The position numbers and the translations under genes were made by a program. Shown here piece after piece: positions 52,162-63,358 of a stretch of 64,000 nt of DNA; position 1 is the stretch's first letter, and every line of letters begins with the position of its first letter. The DNA is taken from the NCBI RefSeq assembly GCF_024448165.1, contig NZ_JAMOLN010000023.1, forward strand, positions 1 to 64,000, read 5' to 3'. Origin of the DNA: Streptomyces longispororuber (GTDB taxonomy: Bacteria; Actinomycetota; Actinomycetes; Streptomycetales; Streptomycetaceae). Under the pieces are notes generated by a model. The model searched no databases. It saw only the letters and a list, made by a program, of their open reading frames with translations, and was not told the origin of the DNA.

Positions 52162-53817
52162 TTAACGGCCGCGCAGCTCGCGGTACTTGGCGACGAGGGA
52201 CTTGGTCGACTCGTCCAGGCCCGGGACGTCGGTGCCTTCGGTGAGGGCGGGTTCGACGCGCTTGGCGAGGACCTTGCCGAGCTCGACGCCCCACTGGTCG
52301 AAGGAGTCGATGTTCCAGACGGCGCCCTGGACGAACACCTTGTGTTCGTAGAGGGCGACGAGCTGGCCGAGGACCGACGGGGTCAGTTCCTTCGCCAGGA
52401 GGGTCGTGGTCGGGTGGTTGCCCTTGAACGTCTTGTGCGGCACCAGGTCCTCGGCGACGCCCTCCGCGCGCACCTCGTCGGGCGTCTTGCCGAACGCGAG
52501 CGCCTGGGTCTGCGCGAAGAAGTTGGCCATCAGGAGGTCGTGCTGGGCGACGAGCCCGGGCTGCAGATCGGCGACCGGCTCGGCGAAGCCGATGAAGTCC
52601 GCCGGGATCAACTTCGTGCCCTGGTGGATGAGTTGGTAGTAGGCGTGCTGGCCGTTCGTGCCCGGGGTACCCCACACCACGGGGCCGGTCTGCCAGCCGA
52701 CCTCCTCGCCGTCGCGCTGCACGTACTTGCCGTTCGACTCCATGTCGAGCTGCTGCAAGTAGGCGGTGAACTTCGACAAGTAGTGGCTGTACGGCAGCAC
52801 GGCGTGCGACTGGGCGTCGTGGAAGTTGCCGTACCAGATGCCCAACAGGCCCATCAGGAGTGGCACGTTGGACTCGGCGGGCGCGGTGCGGAAGTGCTCG
52901 TCGACGCGGTGGAAGCCGTCGAGCATCTCGCGGAATGCGTCGGGGCCGATGGCGATCATCAGGGAGAGGCCGATCGCGGAGTCATACGAATAACGTCCGC
53001 CGACCCAGTCCCAGAACTCGAACATGTTGGCCGTGTCGATGCCGAAGTCCGACACCTTCTCGGAGTTCGTCGACAGGGCCACGAAGTGCTTGGCGACGGC
53101 TTCCTGACCGGCCCTCAGTTCGGTGAGGAGCCAGTTGCGCGCGGAGGTCGCGTTCGTGATGGTCTCGATGGTGGTGAAGGTCTTGGAGGCGATGACGAAC
53201 AGCGTCTCGGCGGGGTCCAGGTCCCGTACGGCCTCGTGGAGGTCGGCCCCGTCGACGTTCGACACGAAGCGGACCGTGAGGTCGCGGTCGGTGAAGGAGC
53301 GCAGCACCTCGTAGGCCATCGCCGGACCGAGGTCGGAGCCGCCGATGCCGATGTTGACGACGTTCTTGATGCGCTTGCCGGTGTGGCCGGTCCACTCGCC
53401 CGAGCGGACCTTGTCGGCGAAGGCCGCCATCTTGTCGAGCACGGCGTGCACGCCCGGCACCACGTTCTCGCCGTCGACCTCGATCACGGCGTCGCGCGGG
53501 GCGCGCAGCGCCGTGTGCAGCACGGCCCGGTCCTCGGTGGTGTTGATCTTGTCGCCGCGGAACATGGCGTCCCGCAGACCGAAGACGTCGGTCGCGGCGG
53601 CCAGCTCGCGCAGCAGCCGGAGCGTCTCGTCCGTGACCAGGTGCTTGGAGTAGTCGACGTACAGATCGCCGACCTGCAGCGCATAGCCGGAGCCGCGTGC
53701 CGGATCGGCCGCGAACAGCTCCCGGAGGCCCACGTCACCCAGCTGTTCCCGGTGCTTGACGAGCGCCTGCCACTCGGGCCTCTGGGTCAGTGCTACCTGC
53801 TTGTCGGACGCGTTCAT
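52162..53817 (-). CDS. pgi: Glucose-6-phosphate isomerase
   Basis: A 551-residue isomerase. [17 protein letters not shown] binds the sugar phosphate; [20 protein letters not shown] is the second signature, with catalytic Glu and His; [19 protein letters not shown] precedes it. Interconverts glucose-6-P and fructose-6-P. Start at ATG 53817 ([10 protein letters not shown]) after AAGG; the longer frame from 53877 is unlikely. Confidence 0.95.
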   Translation of the reverse strand: MNASDKQVALTQRPEWQALVKHREQLGDVGLRELFAADPARGSGYALQVGDLYVDYSKHLVTDETLRLLRELAAATDVFGLRDAMFRGDKINTTEDRAVLHTALRAPRDAVIEVDGENVVPGVHAVLDKMAAFADKVRSGEWTGHTGKRIKNVVNIGIGGSDLGPAMAYEVLRSFTDRDLTVRFVSNVDGADLHEAVRDLDPAETLFVIASKTFTTIETITNATSARNWLLTELRAGQEAVAKHFVALSTNSEKVSDFGIDTANMFEFWDWVGGRYSYDSAIGLSLMIAIGPDAFREMLDGFHRVDEHFRTAPAESNVPLLMGLLGIWYGNFHDAQSHAVLPYSHYLSKFTAYLQQLDMESNGKYVQRDGEEVGWQTGPVVWGTPGTNGQHAYYQLIHQGTKLIPADFIGFAEPVADLQPGLVAQHDLLMANFFAQTQALAFGKTPDEVRAEGVAEDLVPHKTFKGNHPTTTLLAKELTPSVLGQLVALYEHKVFVQGAVWNIDSFDQWGVELGKVLAKRVEPALTEGTDVPGLDESTKSLVAKYRELRGR

Positions 53818-53974
53818 CTCGACCTTCAGCCTTCTCTCGCACGCGCGTACGGGCCTTGCCCCACTTCCGCCACCCAACCTAGTTGATCAGGGTGAATCGG
53901 GCCTTTCGACGCAGCGAATCCCGGGCACGCGAACGGGCCGGGCACTGTCCCAAGTGCCCGGCCCGGCCGGTATG

Positions 53975-54310
53975 TCAGATCTCGCCCCGCAGTTTCGCGA
54001 GCGCCTCGGCGAGGATGGCCTCGCCGTCCGCGTCGCTGCGCCGCTCCCGGACGTACGCGAGGTGCGTCTTGTACGGCTCGGTACGCGGCGGGTCCGGCGG
54101 ATTGTCCCGGTCCTGTCCGGCCGGGAATCCGCAGCGCGGACAGTCCCAGGTCTCCGGCACCTGCGCGTCGGAGGCGAAGCTCGGCTGCGTCTCGTGCCCG
54201 TTCGAGCACCAGAAGGAGATGCGCAGGCGCGGCGCGGACTCGCCACGCTCGGCCTCGCCCATCGGCCCCGCCCCGACCCGACTTCCTCGGATCGCGTTGC
54301 CACTTGCCAC
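53975..54310 (-). CDS. RbpA family RNA polymerase-binding protein (RbpB-like paralogue)
   Basis: A 111-residue protein of the RbpA family. The core has the zinc-ribbon-like CxxxH...CPRC arrangement (FWCSNGHETQPSFAS, WDCPRCGFPAG) and YKTHLAYVRERRSDADGEAI with the sigma-binding C-terminal helix. The principal Streptomyces RbpA, from memory, starts differently and is slightly longer, so this is more likely the second paralogue (RbpB). RbpA stabilises RNA polymerase with the main sigma factor. Confidence 0.85.
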   Translation of the reverse strand: MASGNAIRGSRVGAGPMGEAERGESAPRLRISFWCSNGHETQPSFASDAQVPETWDCPRCGFPAGQDRDNPPDPPRTEPYKTHLAYVRERRSDADGEAILAEALAKLRGEI

Positions 54311-54437
54311 GGTCGTAACTCCCTGCGTGATGGTGCCGCGAAGCGTGTCGGCGTCTCGCTTCGCCGCGGAGCGCCTCAGTCTACGTAAGGCCCAACGCGC
54401 GTCCAGTGATTGGAGTTACATCCCCTCCCCTAGACGC

Positions 54438-54486
54438 AAGCCCCATGATAGGCCGCGCTGTTGAACGCGTACCGTACATGGGGCTT
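54438..54486. repeat. 10-bp inverted repeat between secG and the RbpA-like gene
   Basis: AAGCCCCATG (54438-54447) and CATGGGGCTT (54477-54486) are perfect inverted repeats 29 bases apart, in the 231-base gap between secG and the RbpA-family gene. It may be a terminator of the secG transcript or a binding site; it lies 128-176 bases upstream of the RbpA-like start. Confidence 0.4.
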
Positions 54487-54541
54487 TACGTGAGCTATGT
54501 GCAGTTGTAACGGGTCGTACCGAAGGCGCGGCGCCCGAAGG

Positions 54542-54778
54542 TCAGTTGTTGATCTTCATCAGGATGCCGAGCACGACGATGCACGCGAACCAGAGCAGAC
54601 CGATCACGATCGTGATCCGGTCGAGGTTCCGCTCGGCGACCGAGGAGCCGCCGACGGAGGACTGCATGCCGCCACCGAACATGTCGGAGAGGCCGCCACC
54701 CTTTCCCTTGTGCATGAGCACCAGGAGCATCAGCAGCAGGCTGAAGACGATCAGGGCGATCGAGAACCCCATAACCAC
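54542..54778 (-). CDS. secG: Preprotein translocase subunit SecG
   Basis: A 78-residue SecG with two membrane helices: FSIALIVFSLLLMLLVLMH and ITIVIGLLWFACIVVLGIL, linked by the Gly-rich KGKGGGLSDMFGGGMQ. It helps SecYE move proteins across the membrane. GTG 54778 has GAGGAAG 11 bases upstream; ATG 54772 is the alternative. Downstream of tpiA, the common actinobacterial order. Confidence 0.94.
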   Translation of the reverse strand: MVMGFSIALIVFSLLLMLLVLMHKGKGGGLSDMFGGGMQSSVGGSSVAERNLDRITIVIGLLWFACIVVLGILMKINN

Positions 54779-54887
54779 GGCTGGACCAACTTCCTCGGAC
54801 TTGTTCGGACGGGGCCGAAGCTCTGGATGGAGCCTCGGCCCCGCAAGGGTACGACGTATCGCCGCTAGCGCATACTCACTGGCCGCG

Positions 54888-55676
<789 letters not shown>

Positions 55677-55682
55677 GCGGGG

Positions 55683-56894
55683 TCAGTCCTCCAGTGCGGC
55701 GAGACCGGGCAGCGTCTTGCCCTCGAGGTACTCGAGGGAGGCGCCGCCGCCGGTCGAGATGTGGCCGAATGCCTTCTCGTCGAAGCCCAGCGTACGGACC
55801 GCCGCGGCGGAGTCTCCGCCACCCACCACGGTGAACGCCGAAGAGTCGATGAGGGCCTGGGCGACCGCCTTGGTGCCCTCGGCGTAGTCGGGGTGCTCGA
55901 AGACGCCCATGGGGCCGTTCCAGAAGACGGTGGCGGCGTCGGCGAGCTTCGAGGCGTACAGCTTGCGGGTCTCCGGACCGATGTCCAGACCCTCCTGGTC
56001 GGCCGGGATGGCGTCCGCGGCGACGGTGGAGGGGTTGGCCGGGGCCTTCGTCTTCAGGTCGGGGAACTCCGTGGAGACCAGGACGTCGACCGGCAGCACG
56101 ATCTCCACGCCGTTCTTCTCGGCGCGCTCCATGTACTCCGTGACGGCCGGCAGCTGGTTCTCCTGGAGCAGCGAGATGCCGACCTCGTAGCCCTTGGCCT
56201 TGAGGAACGTGTACGCCATGCCGCCACCGATGAGGAGGCGGTCGGCCTTGCCGAGCAGCTGGTCGATGACGGCCAGCTTGTCGGAGACCTTGGCGCCGCC
56301 GAGCGCGACCACGTAGGGGCGCTTGACGTCCTCCGTGAGCTTCTTCAGGACGCCGACCTCGGTGGCGATGAGGAAGCCGGCGTAGTGCGGCAGCCGGGCC
56401 GGAAGGTCGTACACGGAAGCGTGCTTGCGGTGCACCGCGCCGAACCCGTCGCCTACGTAGACGTCGGCCAGGGCGGCGAGCTGGTCGGCGAACTCGCCGC
56501 GCTCGGTGTCGTCCTTGCTCGTCTCCCCCGCGTTGAAGCGCAGGTTCTCGATGACGGCGACCTGGCCGGGCTCCAGACCGTTCACGGCGTCGTGGGCGGC
56601 GGGGCCGACCGTGTCCTGGGCGAACGCGACCGGCTTGCCGAGGAGCTCGGCGAGGCGCTCGGCGGCGGGCAGGAGGGAGAACGCCGGGTCCGGGGCGCCC
56701 TTGGGGCGGCCCAGGTGGGAGGCGACGACCACCTTGGCGCCCGCGTCCGCGAGGGCCTTGACGGTGGGCAGGACGGCGCGGATGCGGCCGTCGTCGGTGA
56801 TCAGGCCATCGGCCAGCGGCACGTTGAGGTCGGCGCGGACGAACACCCGCTTGCCGTCGACCCCTTCGGCGAGAAGTTCCTCGATGGTCTTCAT
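55683..56894 (-). CDS. pgk: Phosphoglycerate kinase
   Basis: A 403-residue kinase. RVFVRADLNVPLADG and VVASHLGRPKG are N-terminal substrate motifs; FWNGPMGVFEHPDYAEGTKA and FTVVGGGDSAAAV hold the nucleotide site. Makes ATP from 1,3-bisphosphoglycerate. Between gap and tpiA, with a hairpin after gap. Confidence 0.97.
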   Translation of the reverse strand: MKTIEELLAEGVDGKRVFVRADLNVPLADGLITDDGRIRAVLPTVKALADAGAKVVVASHLGRPKGAPDPAFSLLPAAERLAELLGKPVAFAQDTVGPAAHDAVNGLEPGQVAVIENLRFNAGETSKDDTERGEFADQLAALADVYVGDGFGAVHRKHASVYDLPARLPHYAGFLIATEVGVLKKLTEDVKRPYVVALGGAKVSDKLAVIDQLLGKADRLLIGGGMAYTFLKAKGYEVGISLLQENQLPAVTEYMERAEKNGVEIVLPVDVLVSTEFPDLKTKAPANPSTVAADAIPADQEGLDIGPETRKLYASKLADAATVFWNGPMGVFEHPDYAEGTKAVAQALIDSSAFTVVGGGDSAAAVRTLGFDEKAFGHISTGGGASLEYLEGKTLPGLAALED

Positions 56895-56930
56895 GAACTG
56901 GACTCCTTGGGAGGGCTTTGAGGCTGACGC

Positions 56931-56979
56931 GCGAAGGGCCCGGACGGCGCGCGGCGTCGCGCGGGTCCGGACCCTTCGC
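56931..56979 (-). terminator. Hairpin between gap and pgk
   Basis: GCGAAGGG-c-CCGGAC (56931-56945) pairs with GTCCGG-a-CCCTTCGC (56965-56979): 14 bp with one mismatch, around a GC-rich loop that can pair itself. It starts 33 bases after the gap stop and may end most gap transcripts, leaving pgk-tpiA-secG with lower or separate expression. Confidence 0.7.
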
Positions 56980-57011
56980 TCACATCTAAGTGCCTTGCTG
57001 CTCTAAGAACC

Positions 57012-58136
<1,125 letters not shown>

Positions 58137-58150
58137 CTATGCAGGGCACA

Positions 58151-58183
58151 GCGGCCCGTACTCGCCAGTAACGTACGGGCCGC
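58151..58183 (-). terminator. Terminator after the carboxypeptidase gene
   Basis: GCGGCCCGTAC (58151-58161) and GTACGGGCCGC (58173-58183) form a perfect 11-bp stem with an 11-base loop, 29 bases beyond the stop on the minus strand and ahead of the gap promoter. Confidence 0.75.
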
Positions 58184-58212
58184 CGCATATTTCTCCGGTA
58201 TTTCAGCCCTGA

Positions 58213-61146
58213 TTAGTCGCTAATTGAGCGCAGGGCCTTTCGGATGAGCGCATTTCGGTCCGCGGTTCCGGTGACGTGTTCCAGACCGAATCCGAGGAGA
58301 ACGGTGTCCGGAGTGCTGACCGCGCCGTAGGTCGTGAACAGGTCCTGGGCGCGGGCCCAGTCCTTGACGGCGGGCGGGCTTCCCGCGGGCGGTCCGGGGA
58401 CCGTCCAGACGCCCAGGGACGTCTCGAAGCCCTCGGTCTCGGTCGCCTGTCCCCCGATGACCACGGAGGCGTTGTCGGCGCGCACGCCCTCGCCGCCGGT
58501 TCCGGGGTCGGAGACGTAGGCGAGGGACACCTCGACGGACTTGCCCGCGTAGGCGCTCAGGTCGTACGTCACCGTCTTCCAGTCGTCCGAGGAGCCGGTG
58601 AGGCTGTTCCAGGCCCCGGAGGTCCCGGTGTTCCCGCAGGCGGCGCCGTCCGGCGTCAGATAGCGGGTGAGCGCCGGGTGGTCCTGGACGAAGAAGCCGG
58701 CCTCGCATTCGGTGGGCACCTTGTTCGACGTCAGGCCGTCCCGGTCCGGCAGGGTCGTCCAGTCCTCCGCGCCGGCCGTGTGGGCCTCGAGGATGACGTG
58801 GTCGTAGCCCTGCTCGGTGTCCCACAGGAGCTGCATCCGCAAGGACGGCTGCTGCGCCGCGGTGACGCCGGTGAGGTCGATGGTGCGGGTCAGACGCTTG
58901 TAGGCGTCGTCCGTGTGGACGGCGGCGGCCATGCCCGCGCCTTCGTACTGGCCCGCTCCCGCGCTCTTGAACTGCGGCAGGGTGGCCGAGGTGGCCTCGT
59001 ACAGACCGGCGCCGTTCAGCGGGTTGCCGGGGGCGTCGCCGAGCGCGGCCGCGATGCCGTCGAGGGCGCCGGAGCCGTCGAAGCGGGTCGCCACCGGGGC
59101 GGCCGTGCGGGAGTAGGCGCCCAGGTAGTACTGACTGAAGTCGTTCGTCGTGGTGTCGCCGATGGCGACGGAGCCACCCGCCTTCTCACCGGCCTCGACG
59201 AGCTTGCCGCCCTCGTTCAGGTAGTCGCGCAGGGCCAGCTGTGTGGCCAGGCCGGGGCGGTCGGCGCCCGTGTAGTGGACGACCGCCTTGAAGTGGTCGA
59301 GGACGCCCAGGGCGTCGGGTGCGCCCTGCTGGGCGACGTTCCACACGGAGGCGCTGCGCCCGGCTGCCTTGAGCGCGTCCACGTAGGCGGCCGTTTGCGT
59401 CCCTGCGGCGTCGTTTTCCGCGACGACGAGAGTGTCGCCCTTCGGGCGTGCCGCGACGGTGTAGGTGAAGTGCTCACTACTGGTGCGCTTTCCGGATTTC
59501 GTGCGTCCGGTGAACCACACCTCTACCTTGTCGCCCACATCGGCGTCCTCGACCTTCGCCCTATAGGCGTCGAAGTGAAGATTGTCGTCGCCGCCGTAGG
59601 TCTCGCCGCCCTTCCAGGCCCGCAATTCCTCGTCGTGCGAACGGCCGCCATTGATGCGGTAGTTCAGCTCCTTGTCGCGTACCGACTTACGTACGACGAC
59701 GGAGACTTCCTGGTCACCACCGCGCGCGTACGAAGTGCTGAACTTCGCCGGGGTGAAGTCGGGAGCCTGCAGGCCGACCGAGGACGAGGGCTGGTCGGGG
59801 TGGGACGCGGTCTCCGCGACGGAGAGGGCGAAGGGGACATTCTTCGCGAACTCGGCCTGGATGAGCTTCTCGTCGTCCGGGAACGTGAAGATCGACGCGC
59901 AGTCCTGGGGCCGCCACGCATCGTTCGGGTCGACGTTCGAGGCGGTCTGGCAGGTGCTCATCTCGGGGGTGAACATCGAGACGCCGTTCACGTTACCGGC
60001 GTGCCCGTCCGCCTCGCCGTTCGTCGTGTACAGCTCCGACGAGACCTGCGGGTGGTAGCCGGGGATCGCGGAGTTCTCCGGGGTGCCGGCGAGTGCCTTG
60101 TAGAGGACGTCGTCCGGGGTCGGGGTGGCGACCTGCCAGCCCACTCCGTAGAGGAGGAGTTCGGCCGCGGAGTGGTAGTTGATGGCGTAGTCGAAGCCGA
60201 CGCGCTTCTCGAAGGCGTCGACGGCCCTGGTCTCCGGCTCGGAGTTCGGGCTCGCGCCGCGGTAGGTCTGGTTGGCGGGGCTCGGGGACGAGCCCTCGTC
60301 GTCGTAGCCCCACTTGTAGGCGAAGTTGCGGTTGAGGTCGACGCCGTCGGCGTTGGTGTACTTGCCGTCGCCGTTGTTGTCGCGCATGTTCTTGCGCCAC
60401 TGGCGGTTGGCCTCGTCCTTGAACGTCCAGTCGTAGCCGTCGGGGTTGGCGGAGAGGACGAACCACAGCTCCGTGGAGTCGACGAGCTTCTTGATGCGCG
60501 CGTCCTTGGAGTAGTTGTCCACGTAGTGGTGCATCAGGCGGCGGGTCATCTCCGGGGTGATCCACTCGCGCGCGTGCTGGTTCGCCATGTAGAGCACGGA
60601 GGGCTTCGCGCCGTCCTTGACCTTCTTGGCGCCCTTGCTCACCTTGATCGCGAGGATGTCCTGGCCCTGGAGCGTCTTTCCGATGGAGACGACCTTGGTG
60701 AGGTCGGGGTGGTCCTGTCCGGTGCGGAGCACCTCCTCCTGGAGGTTGCCCTTTCCGCTGTAGGGGCGGAAGACGCCGTCCCCCGCGGCTGCCACGCGGG
60801 CCTCGGCCTTGGCGGTCAACTGGTGCTCGGTGAGCTTCACGCCCTCCTTGCGCAGTGCGGCGGCCTGGCGGTCGGTGAGGTAGACCTCGACCTCCGCGGT
60901 GCCCTTCTCGGGTGCCTGCTCGCTGAGTTCATGGGCGTCCTGGCCCGCCTGGAGGAGCAGGGGTACCTGCTCCTTCGTCACGTCGGCGCGGAACACCTTG
61001 ACGGCGTCCGCGCCGGGGTCGTCACTCGCCGAGCTCCTCGTGGTGGACCCTCCGCCGTCCGCCTGGGCGACGGGCGCGATGACCGCCCCTCCCAGCCCCA
61101 GGACAAGTGCTCCGACAGCGAGGATCGATCTCGCTCTTCGTCTCAT
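58213..61146 (-). CDS. Secreted M14 zinc carboxypeptidase with C-terminal immune-inhibitor-A/MAM-like region
   Basis: A 977-residue exported enzyme. Signal peptide to about residue 29 (ILAVGALVLGLGGAVIAPVA), a pro-region, then the peptidase: YMANQHAREWITPEM (HxxE zinc ligands near residue 190), SANPDGYDW, DLNRNFAYKWGY, INYHSAAELLLYG (third ligand) and FTPEMSTC with catalytic Glu. After about residue 450 follow a domain of unknown type and a stretch resembling immune inhibitor A/MAM carbohydrate-binding regions (TYDLSAYAGKSVEVSLAYVS). Expected to digest extracellular peptides from the C-terminus. Confidence 0.93.
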   Translation of the reverse strand: MRRRARSILAVGALVLGLGGAVIAPVAQADGGGSTTRSSASDDPGADAVKVFRADVTKEQVPLLLQAGQDAHELSEQAPEKGTAEVEVYLTDRQAAALRKEGVKLTEHQLTAKAEARVAAAGDGVFRPYSGKGNLQEEVLRTGQDHPDLTKVVSIGKTLQGQDILAIKVSKGAKKVKDGAKPSVLYMANQHAREWITPEMTRRLMHHYVDNYSKDARIKKLVDSTELWFVLSANPDGYDWTFKDEANRQWRKNMRDNNGDGKYTNADGVDLNRNFAYKWGYDDEGSSPSPANQTYRGASPNSEPETRAVDAFEKRVGFDYAINYHSAAELLLYGVGWQVATPTPDDVLYKALAGTPENSAIPGYHPQVSSELYTTNGEADGHAGNVNGVSMFTPEMSTCQTASNVDPNDAWRPQDCASIFTFPDDEKLIQAEFAKNVPFALSVAETASHPDQPSSSVGLQAPDFTPAKFSTSYARGGDQEVSVVVRKSVRDKELNYRINGGRSHDEELRAWKGGETYGGDDNLHFDAYRAKVEDADVGDKVEVWFTGRTKSGKRTSSEHFTYTVAARPKGDTLVVAENDAAGTQTAAYVDALKAAGRSASVWNVAQQGAPDALGVLDHFKAVVHYTGADRPGLATQLALRDYLNEGGKLVEAGEKAGGSVAIGDTTTNDFSQYYLGAYSRTAAPVATRFDGSGALDGIAAALGDAPGNPLNGAGLYEATSATLPQFKSAGAGQYEGAGMAAAVHTDDAYKRLTRTIDLTGVTAAQQPSLRMQLLWDTEQGYDHVILEAHTAGAEDWTTLPDRDGLTSNKVPTECEAGFFVQDHPALTRYLTPDGAACGNTGTSGAWNSLTGSSDDWKTVTYDLSAYAGKSVEVSLAYVSDPGTGGEGVRADNASVVIGGQATETEGFETSLGVWTVPGPPAGSPPAVKDWARAQDLFTTYGAVSTPDTVLLGFGLEHVTGTADRNALIRKALRSISD

Positions 61147-61271
61147 GAGCCCCCCTTGCGGTTGTCTGTCGCGGTTGTGGCGTGATGCCGCAGTAGCGAA
61201 CTGGCGCCAGACTCGTGACAGTTCATGGTCAAGTCAAGGGGGCCTCAAGTCTCCTTCGCGGATACGGAAAA

Positions 61272-61308
61272 GCCGGTGGCGGCGCCCCCTGAGGGCGCCG
61301 CCACCGGC
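61272..61308 (-). terminator. Intrinsic terminator of the rapZ-yvcK-whiA operon
   Basis: A perfect 16-bp stem (61272-61287 with 61293-61308) on a CCTGA loop; on the minus strand TTTTCC follows directly, a U-run unusual for this genome. It lies 20 bases beyond the whiA stop. Confidence 0.88.
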
Positions 61309-61328
61309 GTGTCGGCCTACCAGCGGTC

Positions 61329-62330
61329 TCAGCCCGCCAGGTTGTCCGCCATCTCCTCGGCCAGGTCCTCCGTGAGGTTCGACTCCGTGCCCGGGATGCC
61401 GAGGTCCTGCGCCCGCTTGTCCGCCATGGCGAGCAGTCGGCGGATGCGGCCCGCGACGGCGTCCTTGGTCAGCGGCGGGTCGGCGAGTGCGCCCAGCTCC
61501 TCCAGGGATGCCTGCTTGTGCTCCATGCGCAGCCGGCCGGCCGCGGCGAGGTGCTCGGGCACCTCGTCGGCGAGGATCTCCAGGGCGCGCTGCACGCGGG
61601 CGCCCGCGGCGACGGCCGCTCGGGCCGAGCGGCGCAGGTTCGCGTCGTCGAAGTTGGCGAGGCGGTTGGCGGTGGCGCGGACCTCGCGGCGCATCCGCCG
61701 CTCCTCCCAGGCCAGCACCGACTCGTGTGCGCCCATCCGGGTGAGCAGGGCGCCGATCGCATCGCCGTCCCGGACGACCACGCGGTCCACACCGCGCACC
61801 TCACGGGCCTTCGCGGCGATCGAGAGCCGTCGTGCGGCGCCGACCAGGGCGAGCGCGGCCTCCGGGCCCGGGCAGGTCACCTCCAGGGAGCTGGAGCGGC
61901 CCGGCTCGGTGAGCGAGCCGTGGGCCAGGAACGCGCCGCGCCAGGCCGCCTCGGCGTCGCAGGTGGCCCCCGAGACCACCTGCGGCGGAAGACCCCGGAT
62001 CGGGCGGCCCCGGCCGTCCACCAGGCCCGTCTGCCGGGCCAGCTGGTCGCCGCCCGCGACGACCCGTACGACAAAACGCGAACCGCGGCGCAGTCCGCCG
62101 GGCGCCATCACGATCAGCTCCGAGCTGTGCCCGAAGATCTCGAGGATGTCCCGCTTGAGCCGCCGGGCGGCCATCGCGGTGTCCAGCTCCGCCTCGATCA
62201 CGATGCGGCCGCTCACCAGGTGAAGGCCGCCCGCAAACCGCAGAATGGCCGAGACCTCGGCCTTTCTGCAGCAGGTCCGGGTGACGGGGAGCCGGGAGAT
62301 TTCGTCCTTCACCGCTGCCGTCATCGCCAT
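61329..62330 (-). CDS. whiA: Sporulation regulator WhiA
   Basis: A 333-residue Whi[21 protein letters not shown] at the start, [20 protein letters not shown] from the degenerate LAGLIDADG homing-endonuclease-like domain, and a C-terminal helix-turn-helix ([20 protein letters not shown]). In Streptomyces WhiA works with WhiB to start sporulation septation; homologues occur across Gram-positives. It overlaps yvcK by 10 bases. Confidence 0.97.
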   Translation of the reverse strand: MAMTAAVKDEISRLPVTRTCCRKAEVSAILRFAGGLHLVSGRIVIEAELDTAMAARRLKRDILEIFGHSSELIVMAPGGLRRGSRFVVRVVAGGDQLARQTGLVDGRGRPIRGLPPQVVSGATCDAEAAWRGAFLAHGSLTEPGRSSSLEVTCPGPEAALALVGAARRLSIAAKAREVRGVDRVVVRDGDAIGALLTRMGAHESVLAWEERRMRREVRATANRLANFDDANLRRSARAAVAAGARVQRALEILADEVPEHLAAAGRLRMEHKQASLEELGALADPPLTKDAVAGRIRRLLAMADKRAQDLGIPGTESNLTEDLAEEMADNLAG

Positions 62331-63358
62331 GGGCCGATCCTTCCATGCATCCGAAAAATACGGTCGTACGCGGCGGCCAACAGCTCCGGATCGTGCCTCG
62401 GAGTCCCGTCGGGCCTGGCCACCGGCGCCAGCTCGACCGCGGCACCGAAACGCTCCTTGGCAGCGTCGGTGAGCTCTTCGCGGTCGGGCACGGCGGCCTC
62501 GTCGGCCAGCACCACGTCCAGGGCGAGTTTAGGGGCGTGTCGTCCCAAAACCTCCAAATGACGCTGCGGTGAGAACCCTTCGGTTTCTCCGGGTTGCGGA
62601 GCGAGGTTGAGCGAGAGGACCCGGCGGGCCTTCGTCTCGACGAGCGCGTCGAGCAGCTCGGGGACCAGCAGGTGCGGGATCACGGACGAGAACCAGGAGC
62701 CCGGGCCGAGCACCACCCAGTCCGCGTCGAGCACCGCCGCGACCGCTTCGGGGACGGCCGGCGGGTCGTGCGGCACCAGGTGCACGGACTGCACCTCGCC
62801 CGGGGTGAGCGCGACGGTCGCCTGACCGCGCACGGTGTCCACGTCGTCCGGCCGCGCCGGATCGTGCCCCTTCACCAGGGCCTGGAGCTCCAGCGGCACG
62901 GCCGACATGGGCAGCACGCGCCCGTGCGCGCCGAGCAGCTTGCCGACCAGGTCCAGGGCCTGCACGTGGTCGCCGAGCTGCTCCCACAGGGCGACGATCA
63001 GCAGATTGCCGACCGCGTGCCCGTTCATCTCGCCCGGCGACTGGAACCGGTGCTGGATGACGCGGGCCCAGGTCTGGCCCCAGTCGTCGTCGCCGCACAG
63101 CGCCGCGAGGGCCTTGCGCAGGTCGCCGGGCGGCAGCACGCCCAGCTCGTCCCGGAGCCGCCCGCTGGAGCCGCCGTCGTCGGCGACCGTGACGACGGCC
63201 GTGAGGTCGCCCGTGATGCGGCGCAGCGCGGCCAGGGACGCCGACAGGCCCATGCCGCCGCCGAGGGCGACGACCTTCGGCGTGGTGCCCTTGCGGAGCC
63301 TGGGCGGTGAGCTCCTGCGGCCGATCCTGCTGGTGAGCCGCAGCGTACGTCCCGTCAT
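62321..63358 (-). CDS. yvcK: YvcK/CofD-like gluconeogenesis factor
   Basis: A 345-residue protein: [20 protein letters not shown] near residue 30, [40 protein letters not shown] and [20 protein letters not shown]. The family is CofD-like and binds UDP-sugars; in Bacillus it is needed on gluconeogenic carbon and for cell shape. The middle gene of rapZ-yvcK-whiA; ATGA overlap with rapZ. Confidence 0.93.
   Translation of the reverse strand: MTGRTLRLTSRIGRRSSPPRLRKGTTPKVVALGGGMGLSASLAALRRITGDLTAVVTVADDGGSSGRLRDELGVLPPGDLRKALAALCGDDDWGQTWARVIQHRFQSPGEMNGHAVGNLLIVALWEQLGDHVQALDLVGKLLGAHGRVLPMSAVPLELQALVKGHDPARPDDVDTVRGQATVALTPGEVQSVHLVPHDPPAVPEAVAAVLDADWVVLGPGSWFSSVIPHLLVPELLDALVETKARRVLSLNLAPQPGETEGFSPQRHLEVLGRHAPKLALDVVLADEAAVPDREELTDAAKERFGAAVELAPVARPDGTPRHDPELLAAAYDRIFRMHGRIGPWR

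Noticed and set aside
58276..61185. Open frame of 969 codons on the plus strand
   Set aside because: Antisense to the M14 carboxypeptidase, which has signal peptide and zinc motifs. Valine/leucine/arginine-rich shadow translation.
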